DNA of 25,591 bases from SIG587 sp045649505 (GCA_045649505.1 JAZRQA010000005.1:1-25591), one strand, 5' to 3'; positions 7,767 to 15,391 are shown, counted from the stretch's first letter. The notes: a model not told the origin generated them from the letters alone. Numbers and translations: made by a program.

Positions 7767-9515
7767 TTATTTGAGTGCATATTTTACGGAATAGCCTTCA
7801 AACTTCTCTTTAAAATCCTCATTGCTCATAGACTTTACGGCGTTTAAATACTCGTGAGTATCAAAGCTGTTCTGAGCAATTTCAATAAGGGTAACCGCAA
7901 TATTCGAACAATGGTCGGAAATACGCTCGTAATTATTTATTATATCGGAAAGTACAAATCCCATTTCAATGGTACATTCACCCGACTGAAGTCTGTTGAT
8001 ATGGTCTGTGCGCATCGCGGACATAAGACCGTCAACAACCTGTTCAAGCGGCTCAACATTAGAAGCAAGCTCCAGATCATTCTTTGAAAATGCAGTAATC
8101 GTAATATCGATTATCTCATTTATTGCATTGGTTGCTATCTCAACCTGACGCATTGCCGCGGAAGAAAATTTAATATTTTTCTCGCTTATCTCACGGGCAG
8201 TCTTAACAAGATTTAAAGCGTGGTCTCCTATACGCTCAAGGTCGCCTATTGTGTGGAGCATACGGGAAATTTTACGCGAGTCGGAATCCGAAAGTTCTTT
8301 ACTTGAAAGCTTTACAAGGAAGGAGCCCAGCTTATCCTCATACATATCAAGGTTATCCTCAGCTTCGGTAATAGCCGTTGCATCCTTTTCATTATAATTC
8401 CAAAGAAGTGCAAGCGAATTGTGAATAGAGGTTCTTGCGATATTTGCCATTTTAACGGTGGCATTTATGCACTCTGAAATAGCAAAGGAGGGGGTGTTAA
8501 GTAGGCGTTCATCAATAAGCGTATATGTTTCATCTGCGCCTTTATCAGGAATAATCCTCTCCGCAAACCTTACGAGAAGCTTGGTTGCGGGCAAAAGTAT
8601 AATTGTGGTAAACACATTAAATATACTGTGACAGAGTGCTATCTGCACAGGATTTATAGCCGAATCAATAAAAGCAAATTTAAATATTGCATCAAGACCA
8701 AAGAAAAGAACAAGACATATAGCAGTACCTAAAATATTAAAGGAAATATGCACAACGGAAACACGTTTTGCATTTTTGTTAACACCGATACTGGAAATAA
8801 GCGCTGTAACACAGGTGCCGATATTCTGACCCATTATAATGGGAATAGCCATACCGTACGTTAAGCTTCCGCTCATAGAAAGAGTTTGCAAAATACCAAC
8901 AGAGGCGGCAGAGCTTTGGATAATTCCTGTAAACACCGCACCAACAATAACACCAAGGATAGGATTATTAAATGCAGTAAGTAAGCCCTTAAACTGTTCG
9001 GACTGCTGCAGAGGCTCCATTGCATCACCCATAAGCACCATACCGTACATAAGTATTGCAAAGCCTACCATTATCTCACCGATATCTTTTCTTTTCTGCT
9101 TTTTACATAGCATAACAAGACCGATACCGATAAAGGCAACAAGGGGCGAAAAGCTTTCAGGTTTGAGCATTTTTACAAGAACATTGTCACTTTCTATTCC
9201 TGCAAGACTCAATATCCAGGCAGTAAGTGTGGTTCCTATGTTGGAGCCCATAATGACACCTACGGTCTGTGAAAGCTGCATTATTCCCGAATTTACAAGA
9301 CCCACAAGCATAACCGTCATAGCCGATGAGGATTGAATTGCAATGGTTATGCCTGCACCGAGAATAAGGCTTTTTAAAGGATTGTTAGTCATCTTTCTAA
9401 GGGTGTTTTCAAGCTTTCCGCCCGAAAGCTTTTCAAGACCGCCCGAAAGCACATTCATTCCGTAAAGGAAAAAGGCTAAACCGCCAAACAATAAAAACAC
9501 ATCAAAAATCGTCAT
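7767..9515 (-). CDS. Na+/phosphate cotransporter family protein with PhoU-like domain
   Basis: 582 residues. The N-terminal half (about 1-320) is hydrophobic with the two inverted repeats of the Na/Pi cotransporter (NptA/YjbB, SLC34-like) family. The paired signatures are IQSSSAMTV (60-68) with GSNIGTTLTA (90-99), and IIQSSAASV (198-206) with GQNIGTCVTA (229-238). The C-terminal part (about 345-560) is helical and soluble, with two PhoU-like DLERIGDHALN and NYERISDHCSN segments (425-435, 528-538). The family moves phosphate with sodium; E. coli YjbB mainly exports phosphate. The direction here is not readable. The ATG follows AAAGGAG. It begins 21 bases after the HD-domain gene, in the same unit. 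Confidence 0.92.
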   Translation of the reverse strand: MTIFDVFLLFGGLAFFLYGMNVLSGGLEKLSGGKLENTLRKMTNNPLKSLILGAGITIAIQSSSAMTVMLVGLVNSGIMQLSQTVGVIMGSNIGTTLTAWILSLAGIESDNVLVKMLKPESFSPLVAFIGIGLVMLCKKQKRKDIGEIMVGFAILMYGMVLMGDAMEPLQQSEQFKGLLTAFNNPILGVIVGAVFTGIIQSSAASVGILQTLSMSGSLTYGMAIPIIMGQNIGTCVTALISSIGVNKNAKRVSVVHISFNILGTAICLVLFFGLDAIFKFAFIDSAINPVQIALCHSIFNVFTTIILLPATKLLVRFAERIIPDKGADETYTLIDERLLNTPSFAISECINATVKMANIARTSIHNSLALLWNYNEKDATAITEAEDNLDMYEDKLGSFLVKLSSKELSDSDSRKISRMLHTIGDLERIGDHALNLVKTAREISEKNIKFSSAAMRQVEIATNAINEIIDITITAFSKNDLELASNVEPLEQVVDGLMSAMRTDHINRLQSGECTIEMGFVLSDIINNYERISDHCSNIAVTLIEIAQNSFDTHEYLNAVKSMSNEDFKEKFEGYSVKYALK

Positions 9516-9536
9516 CTTTTTTCTCCTTTGTATTTT

Positions 9537-10196
9537 TTATATCAACGGTTGTCCGTTTATTTTCAGTTTAAAGCTAAGTCCGAGTTTTTCTGCCGCTTTT
9601 CGACAAAGCAGCATGCGCTGCATAAAGATTTCGAAGTAATCCATAACCGAACCGTATTTAGTATCCACCTTAAGCGAAAGCAGAATTTCGGTGTGTTCAG
9701 CGTTTATTTTTAGGTTGGATTTTTCAACCGAGTAATTTACCCTATCGTGAATATCAAAGGTTATTTCATCGGCATTACGAACCCTGCTACGCCTTACATC
9801 TGATTTGTCGGCCAAAATAAGTGCCGCCGCCATTTCATTTACGGGTACTCCCGTGCCCTCATCGTGATTTCCTATTGCCGAAACTATATCCGCAACATCC
9901 TCGGGAGGCATATTAAGTCTGTCAAGAATACGAAATGCCATTACGCCGCCGCTTTGAGAATGTTCTACACGGTTTACAAGATTGCCTATATCATGCATAT
10001 ATCCGGCAATTCCTGCAAGCTCTACGGTATGTTCATCAAAGCCCAAGGTTTTTAGAATATACTGAGCCGTATCCGCTACGCGCGTAACATGAGCAAAGCT
10101 ATGCTCGGTAAAGCCTAATGCCTCAAGCGTTTCATCCGCTTTCTTTATATATGTGTTAATTATCGGGTTATGTTTTATTTCCTCAAAAGTTAACAT
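9537..10196 (-). CDS. HD-domain phosphohydrolase-like protein
   Basis: 219 residues. Metal-binding HD motif residues are H36 (SFAHVTRV), H68-D69 (YMHDIGN), H111 (GNHDEG) and D130 (LADKSD), a full set expected for activity. A C-terminal region (about 135-219) contains beta-rich sequence and no second domain that I recognise. HD proteins of this size are phosphohydrolases acting on nucleotides or signalling nucleotides, but the substrate cannot be read from the sequence. First gene of the unit with the Na/Pi-type transporter and citrate synthase. The ATG lies behind AAGAGGTATACT and a plausible promoter. Confidence 0.85.
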   Translation of the reverse strand: MLTFEEIKHNPIINTYIKKADETLEALGFTEHSFAHVTRVADTAQYILKTLGFDEHTVELAGIAGYMHDIGNLVNRVEHSQSGGVMAFRILDRLNMPPEDVADIVSAIGNHDEGTGVPVNEMAAALILADKSDVRRSRVRNADEITFDIHDRVNYSVEKSNLKINAEHTEILLSLKVDTKYGSVMDYFEIFMQRMLLCRKAAEKLGLSFKLKINGQPLI

Positions 10197-10231
10197 AGTA
10201 TACCTCTTATTTGTAGTCTACCTCAATATAC

Positions 10232-10260
10232 AGTATAACTTCTTTAATGTCTTAACGCAA
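10232..10260 (-). promoter_or_regulatory. Putative promoter of the HD / NptA-type / gltA / DUF3737 unit
   Basis: -35 TTGCGT (10260-10255) and -10 TATACT (10237-10232) with a 17-base spacer, giving a start near 10225 and a leader of about 28 bases. The -10 is 5/6 consensus while the -35 matches at three positions only. The remaining sequence up to the terminator at 10339 is AT-rich, with nothing else I recognise. Confidence 0.6.
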
Positions 10261-10338
10261 GAAAATATTTCAATGAATTTAAATTTTTACTCTTTACACA
10301 AAAATTATTGACTATTGATATGAGCGTATCACGCTTTT

Positions 10339-10369
10339 AAAAAAGGCAGGATTTTTTATCCTGCCTTTT
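10339..10369 (-). terminator. Intrinsic terminator after the UPF0340 gene
   Basis: An 11-bp stem (AAAGGCAGGAU with AUCCUGCCUUU, loop of five) is followed on the minus strand by U residues at 10344-10339. It ends five bases short of the stop codon of the gene at 10374. Confidence 0.92.
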
Positions 10370-10373
10370 GTTA

Positions 10374-10919
10374 CTACAATAATTCCTGATTATAATTTGC
10401 TCGCTCGCCGCCGATAAACTTAGGTCTTACCCTTGCCGCAAGCACGGTAGCACAGCCTATTTTGTTATTCTCAAGCCTTACAGGTACGGCAACCTTTTTT
10501 AGATGCATACCTATAAGGGTAAACCCTATATCAAGCCCCGCATCTGCCTTTATTTCCTCAAGGGCAACAGGCTCCTTGAATGCGGCATATGCGGCGGTTG
10601 CGAAGGAGCCGCCTGCCTTGGGTACGGGAATAACATTTATCTCATCATTAAAGGGAACTGCAGCCCGCTCAATTATGATAGCGCGATTCAGATGCTCACA
10701 GCATTGCGCCGCGAGATAAACGCCTTTCTCCCTTGCGGCATCAAAAATACCGTTAAAAACTGTTTTAGCGGTGTCGGGTGAAGAATTTAAGCCGATTTTA
10801 TCTCCTAAAATTTCACTGGTAGAGCAACCGACAACAAGTATCTGTCCTGCCTTAAGCTTTGCTATTTCTATAATCTCCTCAGCAGCGCGCTTTGACTGCT
10901 CATATAAATTTTCACACAT
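10374..10919 (-). CDS. UPF0340 / YwlG family protein (TIGR01440)
   Basis: 181 residues, the usual length of this conserved Firmicutes family of unknown function, known in Bacillus as YwlG. Recognisable features are the N-terminal helix, the LVVGCSTSEILGDKIG segment (28-43), the AAQCCEHLNRA segment (70-80) and the C-terminal RVRPKFIGGERANYNQ signature. No membrane segment or signal peptide. The chain is soluble and alpha/beta in character; no catalytic assignment is safe. In many Firmicutes it sits near rpiB, upp or glyA, but none of these is beside it here. It has its own promoter and terminator and so appears monocistronic. GAGG lies nine bases before the ATG. Confidence 0.9.
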   Translation of the reverse strand: MCENLYEQSKRAAEEIIEIAKLKAGQILVVGCSTSEILGDKIGLNSSPDTAKTVFNGIFDAAREKGVYLAAQCCEHLNRAIIIERAAVPFNDEINVIPVPKAGGSFATAAYAAFKEPVALEEIKADAGLDIGFTLIGMHLKKVAVPVRLENNKIGCATVLAARVRPKFIGGERANYNQELL

Positions 10920-10944
10920 AAAAAAGACCTCTTTTCATATACTT

Positions 10945-10972
10945 ATTTTAGCAAAAAATCAAATATATGCAA
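10945..10972 (-). promoter_or_regulatory. Putative promoter of the UPF0340 gene
   Basis: -35 TTGCAT (10972-10967) and -10 TAAAAT (10950-10945) with a 16-base spacer, about 25 bases upstream of the ATG. Immediately upstream (10971-10977) lies a 7-base complement of the ribosome site of the same gene. Confidence 0.6.
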
Positions 10973-11001
10973 GAGGTATTTAAAAATATTGCAAAAATAT
11001 T

Positions 11002-11301
11002 CTACATTCCGATATTTTCATTATCAAGCCTTTTGTTGCGAAAGTAAAGCAACAAATCGGCGCCTACCATAAAAAGATTTAAAAAGTAGAATATAAGTAC
11101 ATACCATTTAGACGAAAATTGAGCCATATATGTTTGGTTTATAAGCTTGGATGCTATACCCGCTATATACCCGAAGAAAATGAGTAATAAAAACATAAGA
11201 CTTTTACCCTTAGCACTGCGGGTTTTATACGATTTTATTACATTCATCGGCCAAGAGGCACCAAAGCTTACAATCATTATAATTTCAAGAATTTCGGACA
11301 T
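11002..11301 (-). CDS. Small three-helix membrane protein, PQ-loop/SemiSWEET-like
   Basis: 99 residues with three hydrophobic segments at about 4-20, 34-52 and 66-86. The end of the first segment runs into GASWPMNVIKSYKTRSAKGKSL. The pattern proline, then a basic stretch, then Ser/Lys and S-L resembles the first half of a PQ-loop or SemiSWEET repeat, in which homodimers form small sugar or amino-acid transporters. The length (about 90-100) agrees with SemiSWEETs. However, the canonical PQ pair is replaced by a P-M-N arrangement, so this is a tentative family call. It has its own promoter and an AGGGGGAT ribosome site, and is transcribed divergently from ireB. Confidence 0.7.
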   Translation of the reverse strand: MSEILEIIMIVSFGASWPMNVIKSYKTRSAKGKSLMFLLLIFFGYIAGIASKLINQTYMAQFSSKWYVLIFYFLNLFMVGADLLLYFRNKRLDNENIGM

Positions 11302-11324
11302 TCCTATATCCCCCTTTGAATCAT

Positions 11325-11353
11325 ATTTTATATTAAATGGGCATCAAAGTAAA
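11325..11353 (-). promoter_or_regulatory. Putative promoter of the 99-residue membrane protein gene
   Basis: -35 TTTACT (11353-11348) and -10 TAAAAT (11330-11325) with a 17-base spacer. The rest of the divergent region up to ireB is strongly AT-rich. Confidence 0.65.
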
Positions 11354-11390
11354 TAATTTTTAAAAAATTTATTATTTTATAAAATTTTTC

Positions 11391-11419
11391 TTGTAGTTTA
11401 AGGAAAAATATTGTATTAT
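11391..11419 (+). promoter_or_regulatory. Possible promoter of ireB and the genes behind it
   Basis: TTGTAG (11391-11396), 17 bases, then TATTAT (11414-11419), placing the start close to the AGAGG ribosome site, with a very short leader. The -35 is weak and the region is AT-rich, so other boxes are possible. Confidence 0.45.
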
Positions 11420-11439
11420 ATATTAAAGAGGTGTATATT

Positions 11440-11685
11440 ATGAATGATAAGACTTTGACCTTTTCAATAGGAAATGAGCAGGAGCAGGAGATACGTCGTA
11501 TATTGCTCACTGTTTACGATGCCTTAAAAGAAAAGGGCTACAATCCCATAAACCAGATGGTAGGTTATATTCTGTCGGAGGACCCCACATATATAACTAC
11601 CCATAATAACGCCCGCAATCTTATTCGTAAAATTGACAGGGATACCATCTTACAGTCCCTTGTAAAATTTTATCTTTCGGCTTAA
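11440..11685 (+). CDS. ireB: IreB-family regulatory phosphoprotein (UPF0297)
   Basis: An 81-residue protein. The N-terminus MNDKTLTFSIG and the segments VYDALKEKGYNPINQMVGY and YITTHNNARNLIRKIDRD are diagnostic of the UPF0297/YrzL/IreB family. In Enterococcus faecalis IreB is a substrate of the Ser/Thr kinase IreK and a negative regulator of cephalosporin resistance. It is phosphorylated on N-terminal threonines; T5 and T7 occupy similar places here. I choose the ATG at 11440, because the in-frame GTG three codons earlier overlaps the AGAGGTG ribosome site. In many Firmicutes ireB lies between alaS and ruvX; neither is present here. Confidence 0.93.
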   Translation: MNDKTLTFSIGNEQEQEIRRILLTVYDALKEKGYNPINQMVGYILSEDPTYITTHNNARNLIRKIDRDTILQSLVKFYLSA

Positions 11686-11690
11686 AAAAA

Positions 11691-11722
11691 TAGTGTGGTC
11701 GGGATTTTGCTCGGTCACACTA
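11691..11722 (+). other. Hairpin between ireB and the YhaM-like gene
   Basis: In the + strand RNA a 13-bp stem with several G-U pairs (7 perfect outer pairs UAGUGUG/CACACUA) closes a 6-base loop. There is no U run after it, so it is a poor terminator for ireB. It could be a processing or stability element. In the opposite strand it is followed by U residues, but no gene enters from that side and the inner pairs become A-C mismatches. Confidence 0.55.
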
Positions 11723-11747
11723 AAATATTTGTTATGAGGTATTTTAA

Positions 11748-12719
11748 ATGAATTTCACACCTATTGACGGTAAGGGCCTTGTCGACGGCTACTGTCTTAT
11801 TAAAAGCATTGATATAAAAACCTCCTCTAAGGGGGACACTTATCTTGATATGACCCTTGCTGATAGCGAAGGCGAAATAAATGCAAAACTGTGGAATTAC
11901 AGCACGGCGTTCGGAATTTATGAAGCTAATACTGTTGTTAAGGTACGCGGTACTATTTTACAGTACAACGGGCAGGATCAGTTGCGTGTAGAAAAAATAC
12001 GCCTTACAAACGAACACGATAATATCCGTATGGAGGATTTCGTTAAATCGGCAAACTACAGCGCACAAGAAATGTATGACGAGTTGCTGAACCTTGCAAA
12101 GGGATTTAAAGATGAATATTTGAGTGCGCTTGTAACCACAATGCTTGAGGAAAACCGTATAGCACTGCTTTATTGGCCTGCCGCTTTTAAGCTTCATCAC
12201 GCCGTACGCGGCGGATTACTTATGCATACCCTTTCAATTGTTCGTTTGGCTCAGGGTGTATGTAAAGTATACCCCTTTGTGGATGAAGAGCTTCTTCTCA
12301 GCGGTGCAATACTCCATGATATTGCAAAAACAAGGGAGTTTACCGTTTCAGATACAGGAATTGCCACGGGCTATTCCCTTAAAGGAAACCTTATAGGCCA
12401 TTTAGCCGAGGGTGCTATAATGGTGCGTGAGACCGCAAAAAGACTAAATATTCCTGAGGAAACCTCTAATCTTATTGAGCATATGCTCATTTCCCACCAT
12501 GGCGAACCCGAGTTTGGTGCAGCTATGCGTCCTCTCTTTATGGAGGCTGAGCTGCTTAGCGAGCTTGACCTTATGGATGCAAGAATTTATGAGGTTAAAG
12601 AAGCTTTGCTTAATACCAAGGAGGGTGAGTTCTCACAGAAAATGTGGGCAATGGAAAACAGAAAATTCTATAACCATAATCGCGTAGACCTTAACAGGGA
12701 TGCCGATATAATTAAATAA
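11748..12719 (+). CDS. yhaM: YhaM-like 3'-to-5' exoribonuclease (OB-fold plus HD domain)
   Basis: 323 residues with the two-part architecture of YhaM. An N-terminal OB-fold (about 12-90, with VKVRGTILQYNGQDQLRVEKI) probably binds nucleic acid. The HD-domain nuclease core has H160 (LLMHTLS), H190-D191 (AILHDIAK), H218 (GHLAEG) and H250-H251 (SHHGEPEFG). The family degrades single-stranded RNA and DNA from the 3' end. Length matches B. subtilis YhaM (314). The lysine-rich tail seen in some members is short here. ATG follows ATGAGGTATTTTAA. It starts 62 bases after ireB, across a hairpin, and is followed after 20 bases by the DUF1858 gene. Confidence 0.92.
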   Translation: MNFTPIDGKGLVDGYCLIKSIDIKTSSKGDTYLDMTLADSEGEINAKLWNYSTAFGIYEANTVVKVRGTILQYNGQDQLRVEKIRLTNEHDNIRMEDFVKSANYSAQEMYDELLNLAKGFKDEYLSALVTTMLEENRIALLYWPAAFKLHHAVRGGLLMHTLSIVRLAQGVCKVYPFVDEELLLSGAILHDIAKTREFTVSDTGIATGYSLKGNLIGHLAEGAIMVRETAKRLNIPEETSNLIEHMLISHHGEPEFGAAMRPLFMEAELLSELDLMDARIYEVKEALLNTKEGEFSQKMWAMENRKFYNHNRVDLNRDADIIK

Positions 12720-12739
12720 TTAAAGGATGGAAAATTAAA

Positions 12740-12940
12740 ATGGAAATTACTAAAGATATGTGTATAGGCGATGTACTTGATATGGATACCAGTGCTGCAG
12801 AGTATTTCTTTGAAATTGGTATGCATTGTCTGGGTTGCCCTGCATCTCGCGGCGAGACTATTGAGCAGGCCTGTCAGGTGCATAATACCGATTGCGAGGC
12901 TTTGCTTGAAAAGCTTAACGCCCATTTCGCAGATAAATAA
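12740..12940 (+). CDS. DUF1858 / hybrid-cluster-associated redox disulfide protein
   Basis: A 66-residue single-domain protein. The segment ITKDMCIGDVLDMD followed by GMHCLGCPASRGETIEQAC matches the DUF1858 family, also described as the hybrid-cluster-associated redox disulfide domain (TIGR03980). C30 and C33 form the Cys-x-x-Cys pair that could be a disulfide or metal site; C8, C45 and C52 are additional cysteines. The family name derives from association with hybrid cluster proteins in other genomes; no such gene is here. Its stop codon overlaps the trmK ATG by one base (TAATG), suggesting translational coupling. Its role in this setting is unknown. Confidence 0.88.
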   Translation: MEITKDMCIGDVLDMDTSAAEYFFEIGMHCLGCPASRGETIEQACQVHNTDCEALLEKLNAHFADK

Positions 12941-13620
12941 TGCACACCTTAGATGCAAGGCTTGCCGCGGTTTATGACGCTATACCCGATGGGGCGAGCG
13001 TTGCCGATATTGGCACCGACCACGCCTTTTTACCCATTGCCCTTATTAAAAGCGGCAAGGCAAAAAGCGTTATTGCCTGTGATATAAATGAAAAGCCCCT
13101 TGAGAATGCGCGGCGCAGCGTTCAGCGTTGTGGGTGTAACAACATTTCACTACGACAAAGCGACGGACTCCAGAGGGTTAAAAAGGGCGAGGCTGACTGT
13201 ATTGTTATTGCTGGTATGGGCGGCGAGGTCATTTCGGGTATACTAAGCCGCTGCGCTTATATAAAGGATACCGATATAACGCTTATTTTACAGCCTATGA
13301 CAGGTGCCGATGTTTTGCGTCGTTTTCTTTGTGAAAACGGTTTCGCTATAGTTCGCGAAACAGGTGTTGCACAGGATAAGCGGTTGTATACTGTTATTAC
13401 TGCGAAATATACCTGCAAAAAAATTAAGTACGATGAGGCTTTTTTAAGGCGCGGGATGCTTGACCCTAAAAGGTATGAGGACCTTTTATACCTAAAAAAG
13501 CAGCAACGAATTATAAAAAAATGTATGGATGACCTTGAAAAGGTTCCTGCAAAGCGAAAACAATTTGAACAATATAAAGCTCTTTTTGAAGAAATCAGTA
13601 ATTATATAAAGGTGAACTGA
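12940..13620 (+). CDS. trmK: tRNA (adenine(22)-N1)-methyltransferase
   Basis: 226-residue Rossmann-fold methyltransferase of the TrmK/YqfN family, which methylates N1 of A22 in the D-arm of tRNAs in Gram-positive bacteria. Visible: the SAM-binding ASVADIGTDHAFLPIAL (19-35), the acidic loop end IACDINEKPLENAR, the family motif IVIAGMGGE and the ILQPM segment. The C-terminal third is a lysine-rich helical, coiled-coil-like region (about 160-220), as in the B. subtilis enzyme. The ATG overlaps the preceding stop by one base and its own TGA directly abuts the rqcH ATG. The three genes are thus likely co-translated. Confidence 0.94.
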   Translation: MHTLDARLAAVYDAIPDGASVADIGTDHAFLPIALIKSGKAKSVIACDINEKPLENARRSVQRCGCNNISLRQSDGLQRVKKGEADCIVIAGMGGEVISGILSRCAYIKDTDITLILQPMTGADVLRRFLCENGFAIVRETGVAQDKRLYTVITAKYTCKKIKYDEAFLRRGMLDPKRYEDLLYLKKQQRIIKKCMDDLEKVPAKRKQFEQYKALFEEISNYIKVN

Positions 13621-15336
13621 ATGGCACTTGACGGCGCTTTTTTGCACCTGCTCACAAAGGAGCTTGCGTGCATCATTGACACAAAAATAGATAAAATCTA
13701 CCAGCCATCCCGCGATGAGCTGGTTTTTGTGTTGCGTAAAGCAGGCTTTAATAGCCGTCTGTTTATCTCCATAAAGTCGGGCAGGACAAGAATAGGGCTG
13801 ACCGAAACGCGCCCCGAAAATCCGTCGCAACCGCCTATGTTCTGTATGCTGTTGCGAAAGCATCTTACAGGAGCAAAAGTAATTTCTGTTACCCAGCCTG
13901 GACTTGAAAGGGTTGTATATTTAAGGCTTAGTGCATTAAATGAAATGGGCGACGAGGTGAGCTTTTGCCTTATAACGGAGCTTATTTCAAATCAGGCAAA
14001 CCTTATATTAACCGATCAAAGCGGCATAATCGTTGATAGCCTACGCCGAAGCGATATTGAAAGCGGGAGACGGCTTATTCAGCCCGGAGCTAAATACACC
14101 CTACCTGCCGCTCAGGAAAAGTTAAATCCCCTTAACATAACTCGTAATGATTTTTTCAGTGCGCTTGATAAATATGAATCCCACCCTATTCATAAGGCCA
14201 TTTTAAATAGTTTTGACGGTGTTTCACCGCTGATTTCAAGGCAGATATGTTATAATTCAGGGTGCGACGACAAAAACATTGAAGATTTAAATGAACAGCA
14301 AAAATGCGCGCTTGTAAATTCTTTTGAAGATTTTGTAGACTTTCTTAAAGGAAACGGCACTCCAACAATGATTTTAAAAAACGCTGTACCCTTTGATTTT
14401 TCCTTTATGCCCATTACCCAATACGGCAGTAGTTATGAAAGCAGGCAGTTCGGCTCTTTGAGCACCCTACTTGATGATTTTTACTCCAGCCTTGACCTTG
14501 CAGACAGACTTAAAAACTACTCTGCAGAAATTGAAAGAATAATCAAAACCGTTTCTTTAAGGACGGCGCGCAAACTTCAACTGCGTGTTGCGGATATAAA
14601 AAAATGCGAAAACCGCGAGCAGCTGCGTATTTACGGTGAGCTTTTAAAGGCTAATCTGCACCGTATAAGCCAGGGTGATACTATAGCCCGTGTAGAAAAC
14701 TACTATGATGAGAATTTAGGTTTGATTGATATTCCTTTAAATCCTGCTCTGGCCCCTGCGCAAAATGCAGCAAAATATTTTAAAGAGTATAAAAAAACCT
14801 ATTCAACCATGCAACATCTTACAAAGCTCATTGAGGAAGATACTGCAGAGCTTAATTATCTTGAATCGGTTAGTGAAGCACTTTCCCGTGCAAATAGTAT
14901 TTCGGATATTAACGAAATAAAACAGGAATTAACCTTGAGCGGATATATAAAACAAAACAAAAAAATGATCAAGGAAAAACCCACAGCCCCAAAATTTATT
15001 GAATATAAAAGCCAAGAGGGCTATAAAATATTGGTAGGTAAAAACAACCGACAAAATGATATGCTGACCCTAAAGCTTGCCGCAAAGAACGACATGTGGT
15101 TTCACACTAAAAATATTCCGGGCTCACACGTGGTTGTTATGTGTGGGGGTGCTCCGCTTGGTGAAGAGACCGTAATGTTTGCGGCAAGGCTTGCCGCAGG
15201 TAATTCCAAGGCAAAAAACGGCGCGAGTGTGCCGGTTGATTATACTCCTATAAAGTATGTTAAAAAGCCTGTCGGAGCAAAGCCTGGTATGGTGATATAT
15301 ACAACAAATAAGACAGTATTTGTAACTCCAAAATAA
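13621..15336 (+). CDS. rqcH: RqcH, ribosome quality control factor (NFACT / fibronectin-binding-like)
   Basis: 571 residues, matching B. subtilis RqcH (570). An NFACT-N domain (about 1-200) contains SRLFISIKSGRTRIGLTE and the PPMFCMLLRKHLTGAK motif. A helical, coiled-coil middle region (about 290-430) is followed by an NFACT-R domain (about 445-555) with GRNN-like VGKNNRQNDMLTLKLA and NDMWFHTKNIPGSHVV. RqcH binds stalled 50S subunits carrying peptidyl-tRNA and directs alanine tailing of the nascent chain. The conserved Asp-Arg pair of the N-domain appears as E96-R97 (GLERVV). Older names are FbpA/YloA. Ribosome site AAGGTG lies inside the trmK end; the ATG begins right after the trmK TGA. Confidence 0.94.
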   Translation: MALDGAFLHLLTKELACIIDTKIDKIYQPSRDELVFVLRKAGFNSRLFISIKSGRTRIGLTETRPENPSQPPMFCMLLRKHLTGAKVISVTQPGLERVVYLRLSALNEMGDEVSFCLITELISNQANLILTDQSGIIVDSLRRSDIESGRRLIQPGAKYTLPAAQEKLNPLNITRNDFFSALDKYESHPIHKAILNSFDGVSPLISRQICYNSGCDDKNIEDLNEQQKCALVNSFEDFVDFLKGNGTPTMILKNAVPFDFSFMPITQYGSSYESRQFGSLSTLLDDFYSSLDLADRLKNYSAEIERIIKTVSLRTARKLQLRVADIKKCENREQLRIYGELLKANLHRISQGDTIARVENYYDENLGLIDIPLNPALAPAQNAAKYFKEYKKTYSTMQHLTKLIEEDTAELNYLESVSEALSRANSISDINEIKQELTLSGYIKQNKKMIKEKPTAPKFIEYKSQEGYKILVGKNNRQNDMLTLKLAAKNDMWFHTKNIPGSHVVVMCGGAPLGEETVMFAARLAAGNSKAKNGASVPVDYTPIKYVKKPVGAKPGMVIYTTNKTVFVTPK

Positions 15337-15362
15337 ATTATTGAAAAAATTGTATTTTCCTA

Positions 15363-15391
15363 TTGCTAATTTTGAAAATTTATTGTATAAT
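15363..15391 (+). promoter_or_regulatory. Promoter of the CpsC/CpsD-type pair
   Basis: -35 TTGCTA (15363-15368) and -10 TATAAT (15386-15391), 17-base spacer, about 33 bases before the ATG. No U-tailed hairpin separates it from the end of rqcH 27 bases upstream, so read-through from rqcH is possible. Confidence 0.7.

Noticed and set aside
8839..9336. A 165-codon + strand frame opposite the Na/Pi-type transporter
   Set aside because: A Pro/Ile-rich mirror of the hydrophobic repeats; no start signal and no family resemblance.
10979..11001. Weak AATATT...AATATT hairpin as terminator of the 99-residue membrane protein gene
   Set aside because: Only six A-U pairs and a short U run; too weak to call.
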